Shown one piece after another: positions 12,161 to 24,360 of a DNA stretch of 64,000 nt. The notes under the pieces were generated by a model. It did not search any database and was not told where the DNA came from. It saw only the letters and a list, made by a program, of their open reading frames with translations. Every line of letters begins with the position of its first letter. Position 1 is the first letter of the stretch. The stretch comes from Rhynochetos jubatus (taxonomy: Eukaryota; Chordata; Aves; Eurypygiformes; Rhynochetidae), in assembly GCA_027574665.1 (NCBI GenBank), contig CM050648.1, positions 45,169,700 to 45,233,699 of the forward strand, in the 5' to 3' direction. A program made the translations under genes and the position numbers.

Positions 12161-12949
12161 TTCTCAACTCCCAGAGCTCTAGGATGGGTTGCTACACATA
12201 TTGGCTCTAATCAAGTTCTTAGCACAAATGATACAAGTATAGGAGACAGCACGAAAGATCAGAAGAGCTTTGAAGTGCCTTCTAAAGCGCAGAGTTCCAG
12301 TACCACTGCCACATATATGTGAATCTTCAGAAATGCTGCTCATGTTCGGCATAAGGTAAGACAGTATATATATACTGAGTGAAAGTATAAGTGCTGAATA
12401 ACAGAGCCATCATTGAAGAAAAGTTACAGTCATCTTAAAAGCAAACTAAACAAAGCCGACTACTGCTCCACATAGTCTCAGCTGTGACACATTAAAGCAG
12501 AGCAAATAGGTATGAAATGTCTGAGAGCACAATATAAAGAGGATTTGACAATTTAGAAAAGATCAGTGACAAAATTTGGTTTATCAATTTCATTCACATC
12601 CCTAAACACTCTAATTTGCAGCAGTTAAGGTTCTGCTCCCAAATTTTGGATATTGGGCACTTCTTGGCAATATTTAATCTAAGGTTACTTCCTATTTTAT
12701 TGTTAATAATCAGCTGCAGCCCACCAGCTATGGGCCACCAATAGGTGAAAAGTCAACAGACTTTGCAATATGTTTGTCCTGTTTCAGTCTAACGTTTGTA
12801 GGCCGCACCTTGCAGGAATGTTATTATGGGAGTTATTAAAAATCTATTTTTGCTGAAAACAATGCAAACGGAAGGAAGTGAGCCTGTCAGAAGACTTATT
12901 TCCTATTCAAGCCGACAGGTAGTTGGAGAATGGCCATCTGGAGTTTAAA

Positions 12950-13480
12950 AATTGCCCGTCGAGCCCTTCAGACTTGTCCCTTCCTGGATTAACACACTCG
13001 CTCTGGATAGTGCAGTGATGTTGTCATGGCACGACAAACAAGAAGCGACTTTCTGGGGGGGAAGGAACCGAAGGAAGTTAGTTAGCCATGAGAAAACTTG
13101 TTTGCTCTCACAGCACTAATAGCCAAAAGGCAAACACTTGGACATGATCCATTCATCTGGAAACACTTTTGCATCGTGGGAGCACTGAGGTACCAAGGGC
13201 GAGAAGCCGCAGGGCACAGGCTCAGCCACCAGCGCAACTCCCTCCCTGCATCCCGCCTGCTCCCTGGCCACAGGAGACAGATAAGCCAGCAACCCAACTC
13301 CCATCACTCCTGGCAAAACAGATAATTCATCCTGCCTGCGGTTCCAAGGTGTTAAATCTTCGTTGCCTGACGATTGGAAAACTCTCTGCCTGAAGCCAGC
13401 TCTCATCCTGAGTCCCGCTGCTCCTTCTGCAAGGAGTCGCACAGGGCCCCATCCTTCCAGTCAAGTGAGTCTAACGAAAT
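12950..13480. promoter_or_regulatory. CpG-richer stretch, possible promoter or enhancer
   Basis: CpG dinucleotides are visibly more frequent here than in the surrounding several kilobases, for example in cccgtcgagc, gcacgac, gcgagaagccgc, ttcgttgcctgacg and gtcgcac. Inverted CCAAT cores (ATTGG) occur at the right edge near 13373. There is no clear TATA box, and no transcript direction can be inferred. It is too weak to be called a classical CpG island by eye. Confidence 0.3.
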
Positions 13481-14156
13481 CACATGCAATCTGCCTGGAA
13501 AGCAAGTGAAGGCTTCAGGAGAGAAAAACTCAGCAGCCCTCCATCACCTCCCCCTGCAGCTGACCACTCTTTTTGCACTTCACTGTGTTAACAGGATTAC
13601 CCTACAGTTTTATGCTTAAAGCAACATAGGACTTCTGGGCTGGAGTGCATTTTCCTCACCGATGAGTAAATAGGAAACTACCTGTGTCCCTGGCTTGCTT
13701 GGTTTGTGGCCGTTCTTGTGCTAGCTCCAGCAAAACTTGTTTTCATCTTCTTAACCTCTTGGCGAAGCAAAACATCACACGTCAAGGGGCTATCACCAGA
13801 GCAGGGTTTGGCAAATGCGCATGTTGCAAAATACTGCCTGGCCCAAAAAAGCTTTTACATAACAGTAAGGTGTACCCACGTTACAGTCTTCTCTCTCCCC
13901 TTCATATGCATCGTATGCCTCTGTAGTTTATACAACATACATACCACAAAGGCAGAGTTTGGCTGCTAGAAGCTAGAAAAAAGACAAAAAAATAAAGAAG
14001 TTAGTTAGAAAAATTTTGAAGAATTTCCACTGGACAGGGTTGAAAATTATGGAGGTTGGTGGGGTTTTATTCCAACTTTTTAAATCATAACATTTTGGTG
14101 GAAGATTACCAGAGACTTTTGCTAACCAGAAACTGTTGTCAGCAGCCTGTGTACTT

Positions 14157-14167
14157 GGGGGGGGGGG
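14157..14167 (+). repeat. G11 homopolymer
   Basis: Eleven consecutive G residues in otherwise AT-rich DNA. It is a slippage-prone run. Confidence 0.9.
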
Positions 14168-15625
14168 AATCTATCTTTGAAAATGTTGACCAGCTCCATA
14201 AGAAAGAGGCTGCTCTCTCTCCACCAAACTCTCAGGCCCCGTTGCAGCACCCCGCTGAATCAAGGCCTTCGTGTGCTGAGCAAGGGCAGCTGGTATTATT
14301 GAATATTAATGTGGTAAGGTAATCCCTCAACGATCCATGACACTTATGTTTTTGGTTTTACTTAAGTTGTAATTTTCAAAGTTGGACAAGCTTGGAGGAA
14401 AAAAACCACCTGGCAAACAAACAAACTTTAAAAATTAAAGGAATTTGCTGGATTTGCAAGCCTAAGCATACTGCAGCTTAATTACTAGTCAATGAAGGAG
14501 AAACAATTACACACCAGAAAGTAACATTAGAGAGCTTGTGAAATGTGGCCCCAATGTGTTTCTAATTTTTTTTTTTTTTATACGTGAAGGACTCGGCTGC
14601 CATGGTGATAGGCAAATAAAATAAATAATTATAACAAATATTCCATGAATTGGAGTTGTGAAATCTGTGAACAACATGTTATTTTCTCCTTCCATCCTCT
14701 TTACTCCAGTACAGAGGAAAGAGCTGGTCAAATGTGCTGCTTTGAGACTAAAATTTTCTGTTCCTCCTTTATTTTCTTCATAAATGTTCTGATGTACACT
14801 GCCAGCTGGAAGGTATGAGGTGATGCAAGGTGAGAGTCTGATCTCAAAACTACTTCTGGAGAATGCTAGGAGCCAAGATTTCTCGTAACATCACAGAAAT
14901 ATGCGTGAGTCTTACAGACATACAGTTCCTTACCCCAAAGAACTAGACTAAGAGCTATCTACATCCTACCCAAAGGTATTTAGGATTGCACTCAAAGTGT
15001 GTATTCCTTATCTTTTTTATTTAGTCATGTGAAAACCTATGTCATCAGGTGGACTGATCACAAAATCCATTTTCTTTCTGTATTTGCAGTGCAGAGATCC
15101 CATGCTGAACATCCATCATTTCAGTTGCCCTGTTGGATTTCGTATGTGGAGTTTATACCTGGGTTATTTCCAACTGTTTATTGTTTTTCTTTTTCAAAAC
15201 TTGTTCTTCACCCCAGACGAATGTTCATATTCATTGTCTGAATGCCACGTTTTATACTCAGCCTTGAATTCTTGGCAAACCACGTACTCAAGATCTACTA
15301 AAAACATTATATCCTTGTGGAGATAGTAAATTCCCTTGAGCTTTTCCTGTAAAGACAGATAAGTACCATAATCATTTGCTTCAATTACACCTGCTATGCC
15401 ATTTGCACTTTGATTTTGAAAGGTGAATTTATTCTTTTTAATCATTATTAAGAACATATGTATATCCTGCCAAGGCAGTCTTATAAAAACATTGGAGGCA
15501 TATGAGAAAAATTCTTCTGAGGCCTCAGGCACATTGAACTGTCCTGAGAATGTGAAGTGAGGAGAGATTGATGCATGGACTACCTGTCCAGGAATTCAGT
15601 AGTACTGGATCGGATTTTCCATGGT

Positions 15626-15638
15626 TTCTCTCTCTCTC
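15626..15638 (+). repeat. short (TC)n tract
   Basis: About six TC dinucleotides in a pyrimidine run. Simple sequence only. Confidence 0.8.
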
Positions 15639-15665
15639 TTCATTTTACTGAAATTACACATCACT

Positions 15666-15720
15666 CGCATGCATGCATCTGTGCACGCATACAAATGTCG
15701 CACACACGCACAGTGTGCTC
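15666..15720 (+). repeat. alternating purine-pyrimidine patch
   Basis: GCATGCATGCAT, GTGCACGCATAC and CGCACACACGCAC follow one another within 55 bases. The patch includes self-complementary GCATGC and GTGCAC units and could adopt Z-DNA. Confidence 0.6.
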
Positions 15721-15990
15721 CTACAGAGCAATGAGGATAATGTTAGACATGATCTGGCTGCACTTTAGTTACAGAGGGAAAAACAAGTTTCCACACCTTC
15801 ATACATATTTTTAAGCGTGCAGTTTCTGTTTTAGCTATATGGCTACAGCTACTTGCAACTTAAATATTACATATGGTCAGTGTCCCCTCCAAAGCAAACT
15901 AGGTAAAAGGAATGAGTAGTTACCACTGGAATTATAATTGTCACTAAAGCATAGAGCCAAGTCAGGCAGTTCCAAGGAGATTCTTTGATT

Positions 15991-16011
15991 AAAAAAAAAA
16001 AAAAAAAAAAA
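15991..16011 (+). repeat. poly(A) run of 21
   Basis: A21 is the longest pure A tract in the window. It is followed after a few bases by a shorter A6. It lies about 310 bases before a CR1 fragment of opposite orientation, and no retroposed body was recognised upstream. Confidence 0.92.
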
Positions 16012-16319
16012 TCTAAAAAATCATTCCATCTATTTATCTTTCTTTGTTATCTCCTGGAAAACACATGCTGAAGGCCACTGATATTTTTCCAGTGATGTGA
16101 ATGAAGATATATACAGAGCTACACAAAAGCATTTCAAAAGGAAGTCAGCCACTATTCCAAAAGTTCACCTTCTATTTTTGAAATTCAGACATGGGACTGT
16201 AGCCTCTTCTGGCTATTGGTACAAAATCAAGAGTATGAATATCACTTCTCCCTCTAGCAATAGGAATTGTTACGGCCAGAAGACAGACAATCATGAGCCT
16301 TTAGCCTGACCTCTTCCGT

Positions 16320-16670
16320 AACACCAGTCTTTGAATTTCACCAAGTGATTCCTGTGAAACCATAACTCCAAGTGGATTTTGATCATAGCTTTAGGAAGAT
16401 GTTCATTTTTTATTTAAAGCCTTCAAGGGATGGAGAATCCATCATATCCACTTGGCAATTTGTTCCAATGGGTAATTATCCTCACACTTTAAAATATGCT
16501 TCTCATTTCCTCTTTGTATTAATATAGCTTCAGCTTCCAGCCAGTAGATCTCTATTTTTTCCTTTTATCCTTCAGAACTAAAAAGCATTGATCTATGTAG
16601 ATAATTACAGATGGTGATTAAGTCCCTACTTAAGAAGGCCAAAAAATGGAGGGACTTTCTTACCGTGGAT
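16320..16670 (-). mobile_element. CR1/L3-like LINE 3'UTR relic
   Basis: The plus strand reads as the antisense of a CR1-type 3' region. It includes 'ggatggagaatccatcatatcc', 'caatttgttccaatgggtaatta', 'agcttcagcttccagccagtag' and 'ttacagatggtgattaagtcc', which parallel the CR1-L3-like blocks 'gagaatccaccac...', 'ttgttccaatggttaat...', 'cttccagccattgg' and 'tgatcaagtc'. The coding orientation is minus. The copy is 5'-truncated and does not reach recognisable reverse-transcriptase sequence. Many substitutions indicate an old insertion. Confidence 0.8.
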
Positions 16671-19600
16671 GCAAAAGGCTTCCCCTTTCCAGTGTAAGGA
16701 AGGAGTAAATAATGAGTGGAATTACTGTGAAGCAGAAGAGAGCGGACTTTTCTCTCCAGTGATTTTAGTTATACAGGCAGAAACAAGGTGTTTCATTCGT
16801 AAGGATCTATATTAAAATCAACAGGTTTATTATGCCCTACTTTACACTTCCACATGTCCCACTGTTTTGCAAAATAGATTTGGTATAGATTGGACAATCA
16901 GTCTTGACTCCAAATTTTCTGAATTTAAGTCAAGTCAGACTCACAATATCACTTTAATGGGACATTTAGGCCAACAGAAACTTATCTTCACTCCCTCACT
17001 TCAAAATGAAACTACCTCAGTAGATACCATAGCTTCTCCAGATGATGTTTACTTGAAGCCAGATTGGATCCTCAGGGACAATTCCAGTGCTGCCTCGAAC
17101 CCTGTATCACTCTGCTGAGTGAGGCTGCACAGGATGTACATCAGTATAAAATTTGGCCTACAGGCACTTGAACTTATACAGTGGGCAAGGAAGCAGAAGG
17201 GACAGAGCCTATAGCAAATTTTTGCCTGACTAACCATTTATAGTAAAATTAATGAATGGCATTCCATTTTTCAGCTTAAATTGTCTTCGCAACCGTCATG
17301 GTAAAAACACATGTTTTGTAGTCTCCAGTCTTTTGGCACAGCTGAAACGTTTTGTGTAGCTACTGATTTATTGTCTTGATGATCTTTTCTTTTGCCTTAG
17401 CAGTTCAAGCTGTCTCCTGTGGCATTGCTCTTGTCAACCTGATACCTGAGTAGAATTCATTTCTCTTTTGCCACTACCAAAAGTTAACAGTATCAATGAT
17501 AATTTAATGGTTGGTAATATATACATAAGCCACGCACACCAGATCAGGTGACGCTCACATGAAATGTTAGCCCCAAAACTAGGTCCCTAAATCCCTGTGT
17601 AATTACAGCTATCAATATGTTTAGTGCATATGTATCCACCGTCTCCTATATAAAAACTTCCAGTGTTTGGTTTGACTCTTTCCATGTGGATTTGCAGCTC
17701 CTGTTTGGTAAAGACCAAGCGTAGATGCTGTCTGCAGGAATCCCCAGGTATTTGGCTGAGCAGAACACAGTGGACTTTTTCTGATGACTATTTTGCTTAA
17801 TTTAAAGAGCATATACACTGCCCAAATGTAAAATATTATTTTTCTTGCTGGTTATTTGGATAGCCTAAATTTGTTGCAGATGGATTTCTTTTTATTCCTA
17901 GTTAGGTCTGCCTTTGTTACTAGTGCCAGATTTGCCAGTTAATACACAAAAAAACATCACAGCCTTACAGTCTGTGGATCAAGAACAGATCCTGGTGCTT
18001 CCTTTTGTAATTAAGTTCAACTACTAACAAAACACAACCAGTAAATCACAAATAGACTCAAGAAATGTTGGGTTCTAAAATCATTAATTGGTTTTCATTC
18101 CCTTTGCAGCATTTGCCTATGAAGGCAACTTCCTAAAAAGTTGCATGATCTTCTCTGTGGGAAACCAAAAGCCCAGTGACATGTAGTTTGGATCTAAACA
18201 CGAAAGGATTCACTCATTTGCACAGTTTGTTTCTATCTACCATACCTCAACACACTGGTGTACCTTTCTGCAGAACAAACCGATGTCCCAGTGCATTTTC
18301 ATTATCCCAGCTTTTCTGACAAGACAGGAATACAAACCATCTCCTTTTCAGAAAGAAAAGTGAGGGCTCTGCCTAATATCACATCCTTAAGGACAATCAG
18401 TTTTGTGCCAATTTATTGGCGGGGCAGAGGGAAACCTGTGCTCCTGCCTCGAGCCCTCACATGCCAAGCTGCAGCCTGGAATTTTTACAGCTCCATCCTG
18501 AACCTCTGACAAGAAGGGTTTACAACAGAAATCTTGCCAGACCCTTAACTATAGCGACGCCACTATAATATTTATAAGTACATTATACTCTTTCCAAACA
18601 TATGCGCTTATTACTTATGTCTCCGCTCCTGCCTCTCTTCTAAGGGACTTTTCTGTATAAACAAAACAGATTCTCTTGCTTATACTTAGAAAATCTAATT
18701 GCTCTGTGTCTCTAGCTGTTATGCAAAAGCCCAAACAGCCAAAAGATTCTTTCAGTGCATTTACACAGCAGCGAGTCTCTACAAAAAACATAAACTTCCT
18801 TTTCCACTTTGCTCTTCTTTGCTTTCATAAATCTGCCCGTTTCAGTCGTGTTTGGATAAGATTCTTCTTTTTTTAAAAAAAAGTCAAAATAAAAAATGCG
18901 GGTCTGAGTTGGACAAGCCATCAGTTACGCAGCCCAGACTTACAAGAGCTGACAATTCTGTCCCTTTAAGTAAACAGAGGAACAGAAAAAATACATAAAC
19001 AAAAAGACCACTTGCAGGGCTGACAGCTTGTCTGCTCCAGCAAAAGCAGGTTCCCAGGGAAAGTGATTGCCTAATAGTTATAGGGAGTGACAGGGATTTC
19101 CTAGCTTTTCCATGAACATCTCAAAGCAGTTTGGTCCTGGGCACAGATATGCCCATTTCTGCTGATGAGTTAGACAGATGTGGCCCGCAGGTGAGAAACT
19201 GCTCAAAAGTAGCTAACCGAAAGCAACACAGGTTCCCCTGCACAAGGTTTTAGCTGGATTCAAAGTCACCAGAGCCATTAGCGAACACCGGGGAGGATGT
19301 TCTTAGCTGCTTTTGGGTTGGGTTTTCATCAGGAGTTGAGGTTTGGAAATCAGACAAAATGAGGAACAAAGTGAGTGGTTTCAAGTGAGCTTAAAGCAAA
19401 ATTAAATAGGATTCAAAACTGAAAGAGTAGAATTGTATTGAAATCATCTTTCTTGTGAGATTTTAGCCATGTTTCAAACAGCACTTAAGATAGGTCTCTT
19501 CCAACTCTAAAACAATAGGAAACCGAACATGTAAGTATACGAACATGTAGCCTGATCCTACTCAGGAGTGCCAGAGAAGTTTTTCACTTCAGCTGCCTTT

Positions 19601-20993
19601 TCACCCTGGCTAAGACATATTTTGAGTTGGGTTGTTGTATCTACTTGAATGTCTAGGTAATTCAGAAATTAAACTCCTTGGAATTACAGTATGTATGTAG
19701 CCTGTACAAAGGAGGGAAAAAATACTTTTAAGAAAGTAATACCTAGAGCACAATATATACAGGAATCGTACAAGGCAGGTAAATGACCCTGCTTGGGATT
19801 TTGTAGAAGACAGCTTCTCTCATCTCCCTGACACTAATGCGGTCTCTCTTATCAGGACACAGCTCAAGAGAAAAGCCTACTAGTCAGCATTTTACTTCTA
19901 CAGGTCTTCTGCAGACATAAATAGGTCATAAAATAATTGTAACAACTTTTTCAAATGAATTACTATCACATAACAAAAGCTTTCTGAAAATACTCTTTCC
20001 TGCTGCACTTAATTCCTTTTGAGCTTTTGTTTTCTCAAATACATGATTTAGTTTTTGACGAGTAAGCTCTTTTGTCTACACATACATGACATATGTGATA
20101 CAGTTGAAGAAAGAATGGGGGGAAAAGTAGACTCAAGCTATCCATAAATTATATTATCAGCTGTCTGAATGACTGATCTGATCATAACAATGAGAAAATG
20201 CTGAGATGTTGGGTGAATGTCTGTGTTTCTAATCCTGATAATTCTGAGGATGTGAAGACAAAGTTACTTGTGGGAAAAAAAAATATGGAAAATCAAGTAT
20301 AACCCATATGCGGTAGGAATTGTTCTGCAAATACGTATGAGATGTGATTCCTCTCCCAAAATATTTGCATTGTATTCTGGGAATTGACCTCAGTGGAACC
20401 TCCGACAAAACACCTCAGAACTCAGTCACTAAAGCTGAAAACTGGCATTGATAGCAGGCCTGTACTTTATTATCTGAAAATATTTCTGATCATTCCTGAT
20501 TCTTCTGTATTTGGGGAACTCAAGTAGGAATGAAAGACTACGCTGAAATGATAAGGCATAGATATAAGGTGTAATAAATTGTTTTACTTTCCCCTTATTT
20601 TTGGCACGGGTTGTGTCAGAGCACTTTAGCCTTGGATGAACTGTATCCTGACAACTGAAATCGGGAAGTCAGGAAATTCAGAGACTACTAAGAAAAAGGA
20701 GACCGAGGGGAAAAAACCATATAAATAGGTTTGATGACAAGGAACAAATTTCATTAAGAAGAAACCCACAGGAGGAAAACCAGTTTTTACTTTGCTGTTT
20801 TAATAGACAAAGTCAGCAATATAAAACAACCAGGTCATCCATCTATTCCTGCAGGAAAACCACTGGAGCCTTCAATATCATAGTGTCAGCTGCTTTTCTA
20901 TAGCCTGACCTCATGAGCTAAGTAGCATGAACTCTGCTAAAAAAGATTCCTTTGGGTTCAGTAAGACTGCCTCCTGTTTTTCAGTTTTCAGTA
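16671..20993. other. unique non-coding sequence
   Basis: About 4.3 kb with no supportable gene. The segment 17055-17160 carries 'gccagattggatcctcaggg' and, 70-80 bases on, 'catcagtataaaatttggcc', which may be the decayed ends of a palindromic repeat. The rest is AT-rich single-copy-looking DNA with frequent stops. Confidence 0.5.
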
Positions 20994-21017
20994 TGTGTGT
21001 GTGTGTGTGTGTGTGTG
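20994..21017 (+). repeat. (TG)12 microsatellite
   Basis: Twelve uninterrupted TG dinucleotides. It is likely length-polymorphic and has Z-DNA potential. Confidence 0.95.
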
Positions 21018-24000
21018 GGTATTGTGACACCTGCAGTCTGATAGAGCTGTTATTGCTCTAATGAGGCAAACTAATTTAGGCACCATGGGGTTTTTTTTAG
21101 TCCTGCTTAAGTGGCTGATTTTAGCCTTTGAAAACAGGAAACAAGTGCTATAATTTTAAAGAAATAATCTGGCAATCAACCCATTAAGAACAAGAAATCA
21201 AGGGTGGATTTTTGAGGGTGTTTTTTTATTTGAGTCAGAAGCTTAAAATTGGACTCAACTCAGACACAATTTTCCTTAACTAACCCCTGACTCTGCTTAG
21301 AGCAGTAAGGAAGTGGAGGAGGAGCATGACTTAAATGGACTGAACCAGAAAATAATAAAAGAAAAACAATGCTATTCTCTGGAGAAAAGAGTGTCATGAT
21401 GAAAAATCAGTTTATTCTCAGTTAAAACAAATTTTGAAAAAGAAAACACAGACGATAATTTTCAAAGGAGCTGCTCATAAAAAAATTGATGTGTGTATCA
21501 TGGGGATAACTTTAAAAAGGAAGCAATAATTTAAACATCTTTCCCTTTCCCAGAACCTTTGCTGCAAATTTGTAATAGAATAATCAAATGCAGAGGTGTT
21601 TAGAAGAGCAGTTAGATTTGCCTGAAAGTGATTTGGGCAGATTTTGGTTTCCCTCCTTTTATAGTTTATTTTGATCAACAGTTAAAATGTATTTCAGTCA
21701 TAAGCAGAGCTAAGTTGTTAAGTCAAACTTAGTAAACAAGAGTAGCCAGGCAGGGGGAATGCTGAATCAAAGAAAGATTTGCTTTGGCTTCTCAGTGCCC
21801 AGGATGTAATCAAAAATTTTACTTCTGAAGCCTGTGAGTCAAATCTTGACCCCAGATACACCTGTAATTGAAAGATTGGTGGGAACTGTAGGTGCATAGC
21901 TAATAACTTTGGTCCTAGGTGTTAGAAGATGAAGTTCCAGCAAATCTCACTCCTAAGAAACCGAACCCAATTTTTTTTTTTTTTTTGAGAAACAGGGTGA
22001 CAGATTTATGCAGCGAGCTATATGAACCCATGACTTGGCTTGTCAAGGATGGCAGAGTTCCTGAGCAATGTAGGGGTACAGCCATCCCGTCTTCTCTTTT
22101 GGACTTGAGCACAATTTTACTCTCATAAAGTTTTGAATTTGGGCTTCCTTTAATGCTTATTTCCTGTAGCTGATGGTCAGAAGCTGCCTCTAAACTATGT
22201 TCTGGCACTCCTCACCTGATCTGTTGTACTTTTACACACAGTGTCTCCTCAGTATTATTCGATAGGCATTTCCTCCCACACCACTGATACGAGAACAGAC
22301 CACATGAAAATGGAATGAGTCCTAAGACACTGAGTATTTCCCCTCCCCATCCTGGATGTTTACAAGCATTCTTTGCTGTCAAAACAATATTCATACAAAC
22401 CAGTGACTGTGCTGGGGTATTTCAGTCTAAGCATGTGGCTAGTTATAGAGAGAAACACTCAAAAAACAACTTTCTTAAACAAATAAACAGCCCAGCTCTT
22501 GAACTTTATGCTCACAGTAATCTCTGTCACCATTAATCACACTCAGTGCTTAACAGCCTAAACTGGGGGGGGGAAGGAAGGGAAGACAAGGGAGGAGAGT
22601 AGAAAAAAGTCATAACCCTCAGATCAAACGAGCTCAGAACGGTTTTCTTAAATGTGGACTATAGGATGAGCCTGACGCAGCCGCTGGGGAGCACTGCTCT
22701 TGTGAGAAGGCAGACCTGATACCTTTGGCATGATTGTTACCACAAGAACACGAAGGACATTCCTAGGCAATTCTAAAAGCCCCAAAGTCCCTTATGAGAA
22801 GGCTCCACAGACCAGCACAATGTCTGTAGTTGTATATTAGCTGGTCAGATCTTCTTCTGATTGACAAATGACAAAAATACCATCCAACTCCTAAGAAAGA
22901 GAGTTTGCCTTGAAAAGATGCTCAGGAAATAGGATTATGTCAGAAGCCTTGAAGAGAAGTCAGATAAGGAGCTCATAGACTACTCCCTCAAGTATTTCTA
23001 AAAGAAGTCTCCACCTAGAGTCACAAATCCAGTTGGAGAAGCTGAGATAGTCTCAGTTGTCGACATACATCACTCTCATTATTCTCCTATGACACTTGAA
23101 CATTCTTGATTTATACACAAGTTATTGGAGTCATCCACTTTAGTTTTCTTTGGGAAGGATGAGGAAGAGAAGATGGCTGCTGGAGAGGTCAAGTGGAGAA
23201 AGAGTTGTGAGCAAAAAGACCAGATTATTGCTGCTAGCAAAGCTTGATTCCTCCCCCCCTCATTGTCAAATAATGCTGTTCAGCAGATGAAAACCAGCTG
23301 GGCCCTCAGACACTTGATGAAGCAATAAGGTCCACATGCTGAAGGCAACATGAAGCAAAGGTGCTAATTACTGGCTTGTAGGTAAAAAAAATGGCTCCAC
23401 CTGCACACTATAACTTCTGAACCTTCATTTTCCCAAGAACAGGAAAACTGTAATTTAAACAATCTGTCCCACTCATTGTTCTTTTATGAGGGAAAATTTG
23501 AATTTTAAGGCAGATTATGACCCTGAGTGACAGAAAAAACTATGCAACCAGGTTTGCACATTGAACCGATTTAAGAATCAAACAGCTCCTAGATACAGAG
23601 ACTAGCTGACGTGCAGTATGGGACCAGCCATGTCCCTCATTATAGCTTCAGCCTGGACAGAAATAGATTCTGAAAATCTTTAGTCTCCTGTAAACAAAAC
23701 TGCCAGAGTCCCACAGCCTCAGCAGATGGGCCTGATTCCCAGCTGCTGTAAATCAGCCATGGATCCTGGTATGAGACTATGGACTTTTGTATCCACTAAC
23801 TTGCTGCTGCCCGTGGGTCTTGTTCTGCTGCTAAGTCACGACTTTTTGTTTGCTTTCACAAACAACATGTGCTTACTGAAGAAGATACAGAAGTGGGAAG
23901 GCGACAGCCCTTCCCTCTCCATCCTGACTATTATGTCCCATGATGCCACCATAGCACAATTAAGTTGAATGACTTCCTTGCCCTGGCCTCTTTCCACACT

Positions 24001-24060
24001 GTGCCATTCCCTTTCTTCAGCTACCTTCTCTTGCCTTCCTTGATTTTTGTTTAAGGACAG
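21018..24060. other. unique non-coding sequence
   Basis: About 3 kb without a supportable gene. It holds a T16 run at 21971-21986 and a G9 run at 22565-22573 that leads into a purine-rich stretch of some 40 bases. The open frame at 23726-23968 (80 codons) lacks any domain. Confidence 0.55.
21971..21986 (+). repeat. poly(T) run of 16
   Basis: Homopolymer T16. It could be the reverse complement of a retroposon tail, but no body was recognised on either side. Confidence 0.9.
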
Positions 24061-24079
24061 ATTTCCACCTTCCTTCATG

Positions 24080-24360
24080 ATGTATGTTTATTTTTCAGAA
24101 GTCCCTGCACCGCAGGGACCTAGGTGTGGCTGCAGCTGGGACGTAGGTGAAGGCATGGGACCAGCTGGATGCGGATACGATCCAGGGCAGCGCTTGGAGG
24201 AAAGGTAGGATTGCCTCCGGCCGGTTAGCAGTCAGCAGCACCGCAGTGCCATGCTCCCGCTTCGGACACACTTTGATTCAGCAGCTCTACAAGACAGGGA
24301 AGGTGGCAGAGAAGACACATTCATAGGATGTGCCTGTCTAAAATCGGCAGAGCAGCGCTC
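24080..24360. other. GC/CpG-rich patch with exon-like signals
   Basis: This short stretch is richer in GC and CpG than its neighbours (ccgcag, gcggatacgatcc, ccggccgg, ccgcttcgg). It opens with an acceptor-like 'tgtttatttttcag' ending at 24098 and has a donor-like AAAG|GTAGGA at 24204/24205. The 106 bases between are open in one frame (it begins VPAPQGPRCGC after two bases and ends EER before the donor). I recognise no protein family. Other acceptable calls are a lncRNA exon, a small regulatory element or chance. Confidence 0.25.
24101..24119. other. perfect 8-bp hairpin with 3-base loop
   Basis: GTCCCTGC (24101-24108) and GCAGGGAC (24112-24119) are exact complements around the loop ACC. The hairpin sits three bases after the acceptor-like AG described for this patch. 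Confidence 0.75.

Larger units (their letters stand above)
12161..16319. other. unique non-coding sequence with CpG-richer patch
   Basis: About 4.2 kb without a supportable gene. It contains a repeat-poor block at 12600-12960, a CpG-richer stretch at 12950-13480, a G11 run at 14157-14167, a TAAT-rich segment near 14470-14660, a (TC)n tract at 15626-15638, an alternating purine-pyrimidine patch at 15666-15720 and an A21 run. Open frames here, including those at 13098-13442, have no recognisable domain. Confidence 0.55.

Noticed and set aside
11973-12167. Minus-strand repeat protein of Tyr-Pro-Ile-Leu-Ser units
   Set aside because: It is simply the translation of the (TATCC)n strand, which lacks stops in every frame.
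15991-16011. Poly(A) tail of a processed pseudogene
   Set aside because: No gene-like body upstream and no flanking duplication.
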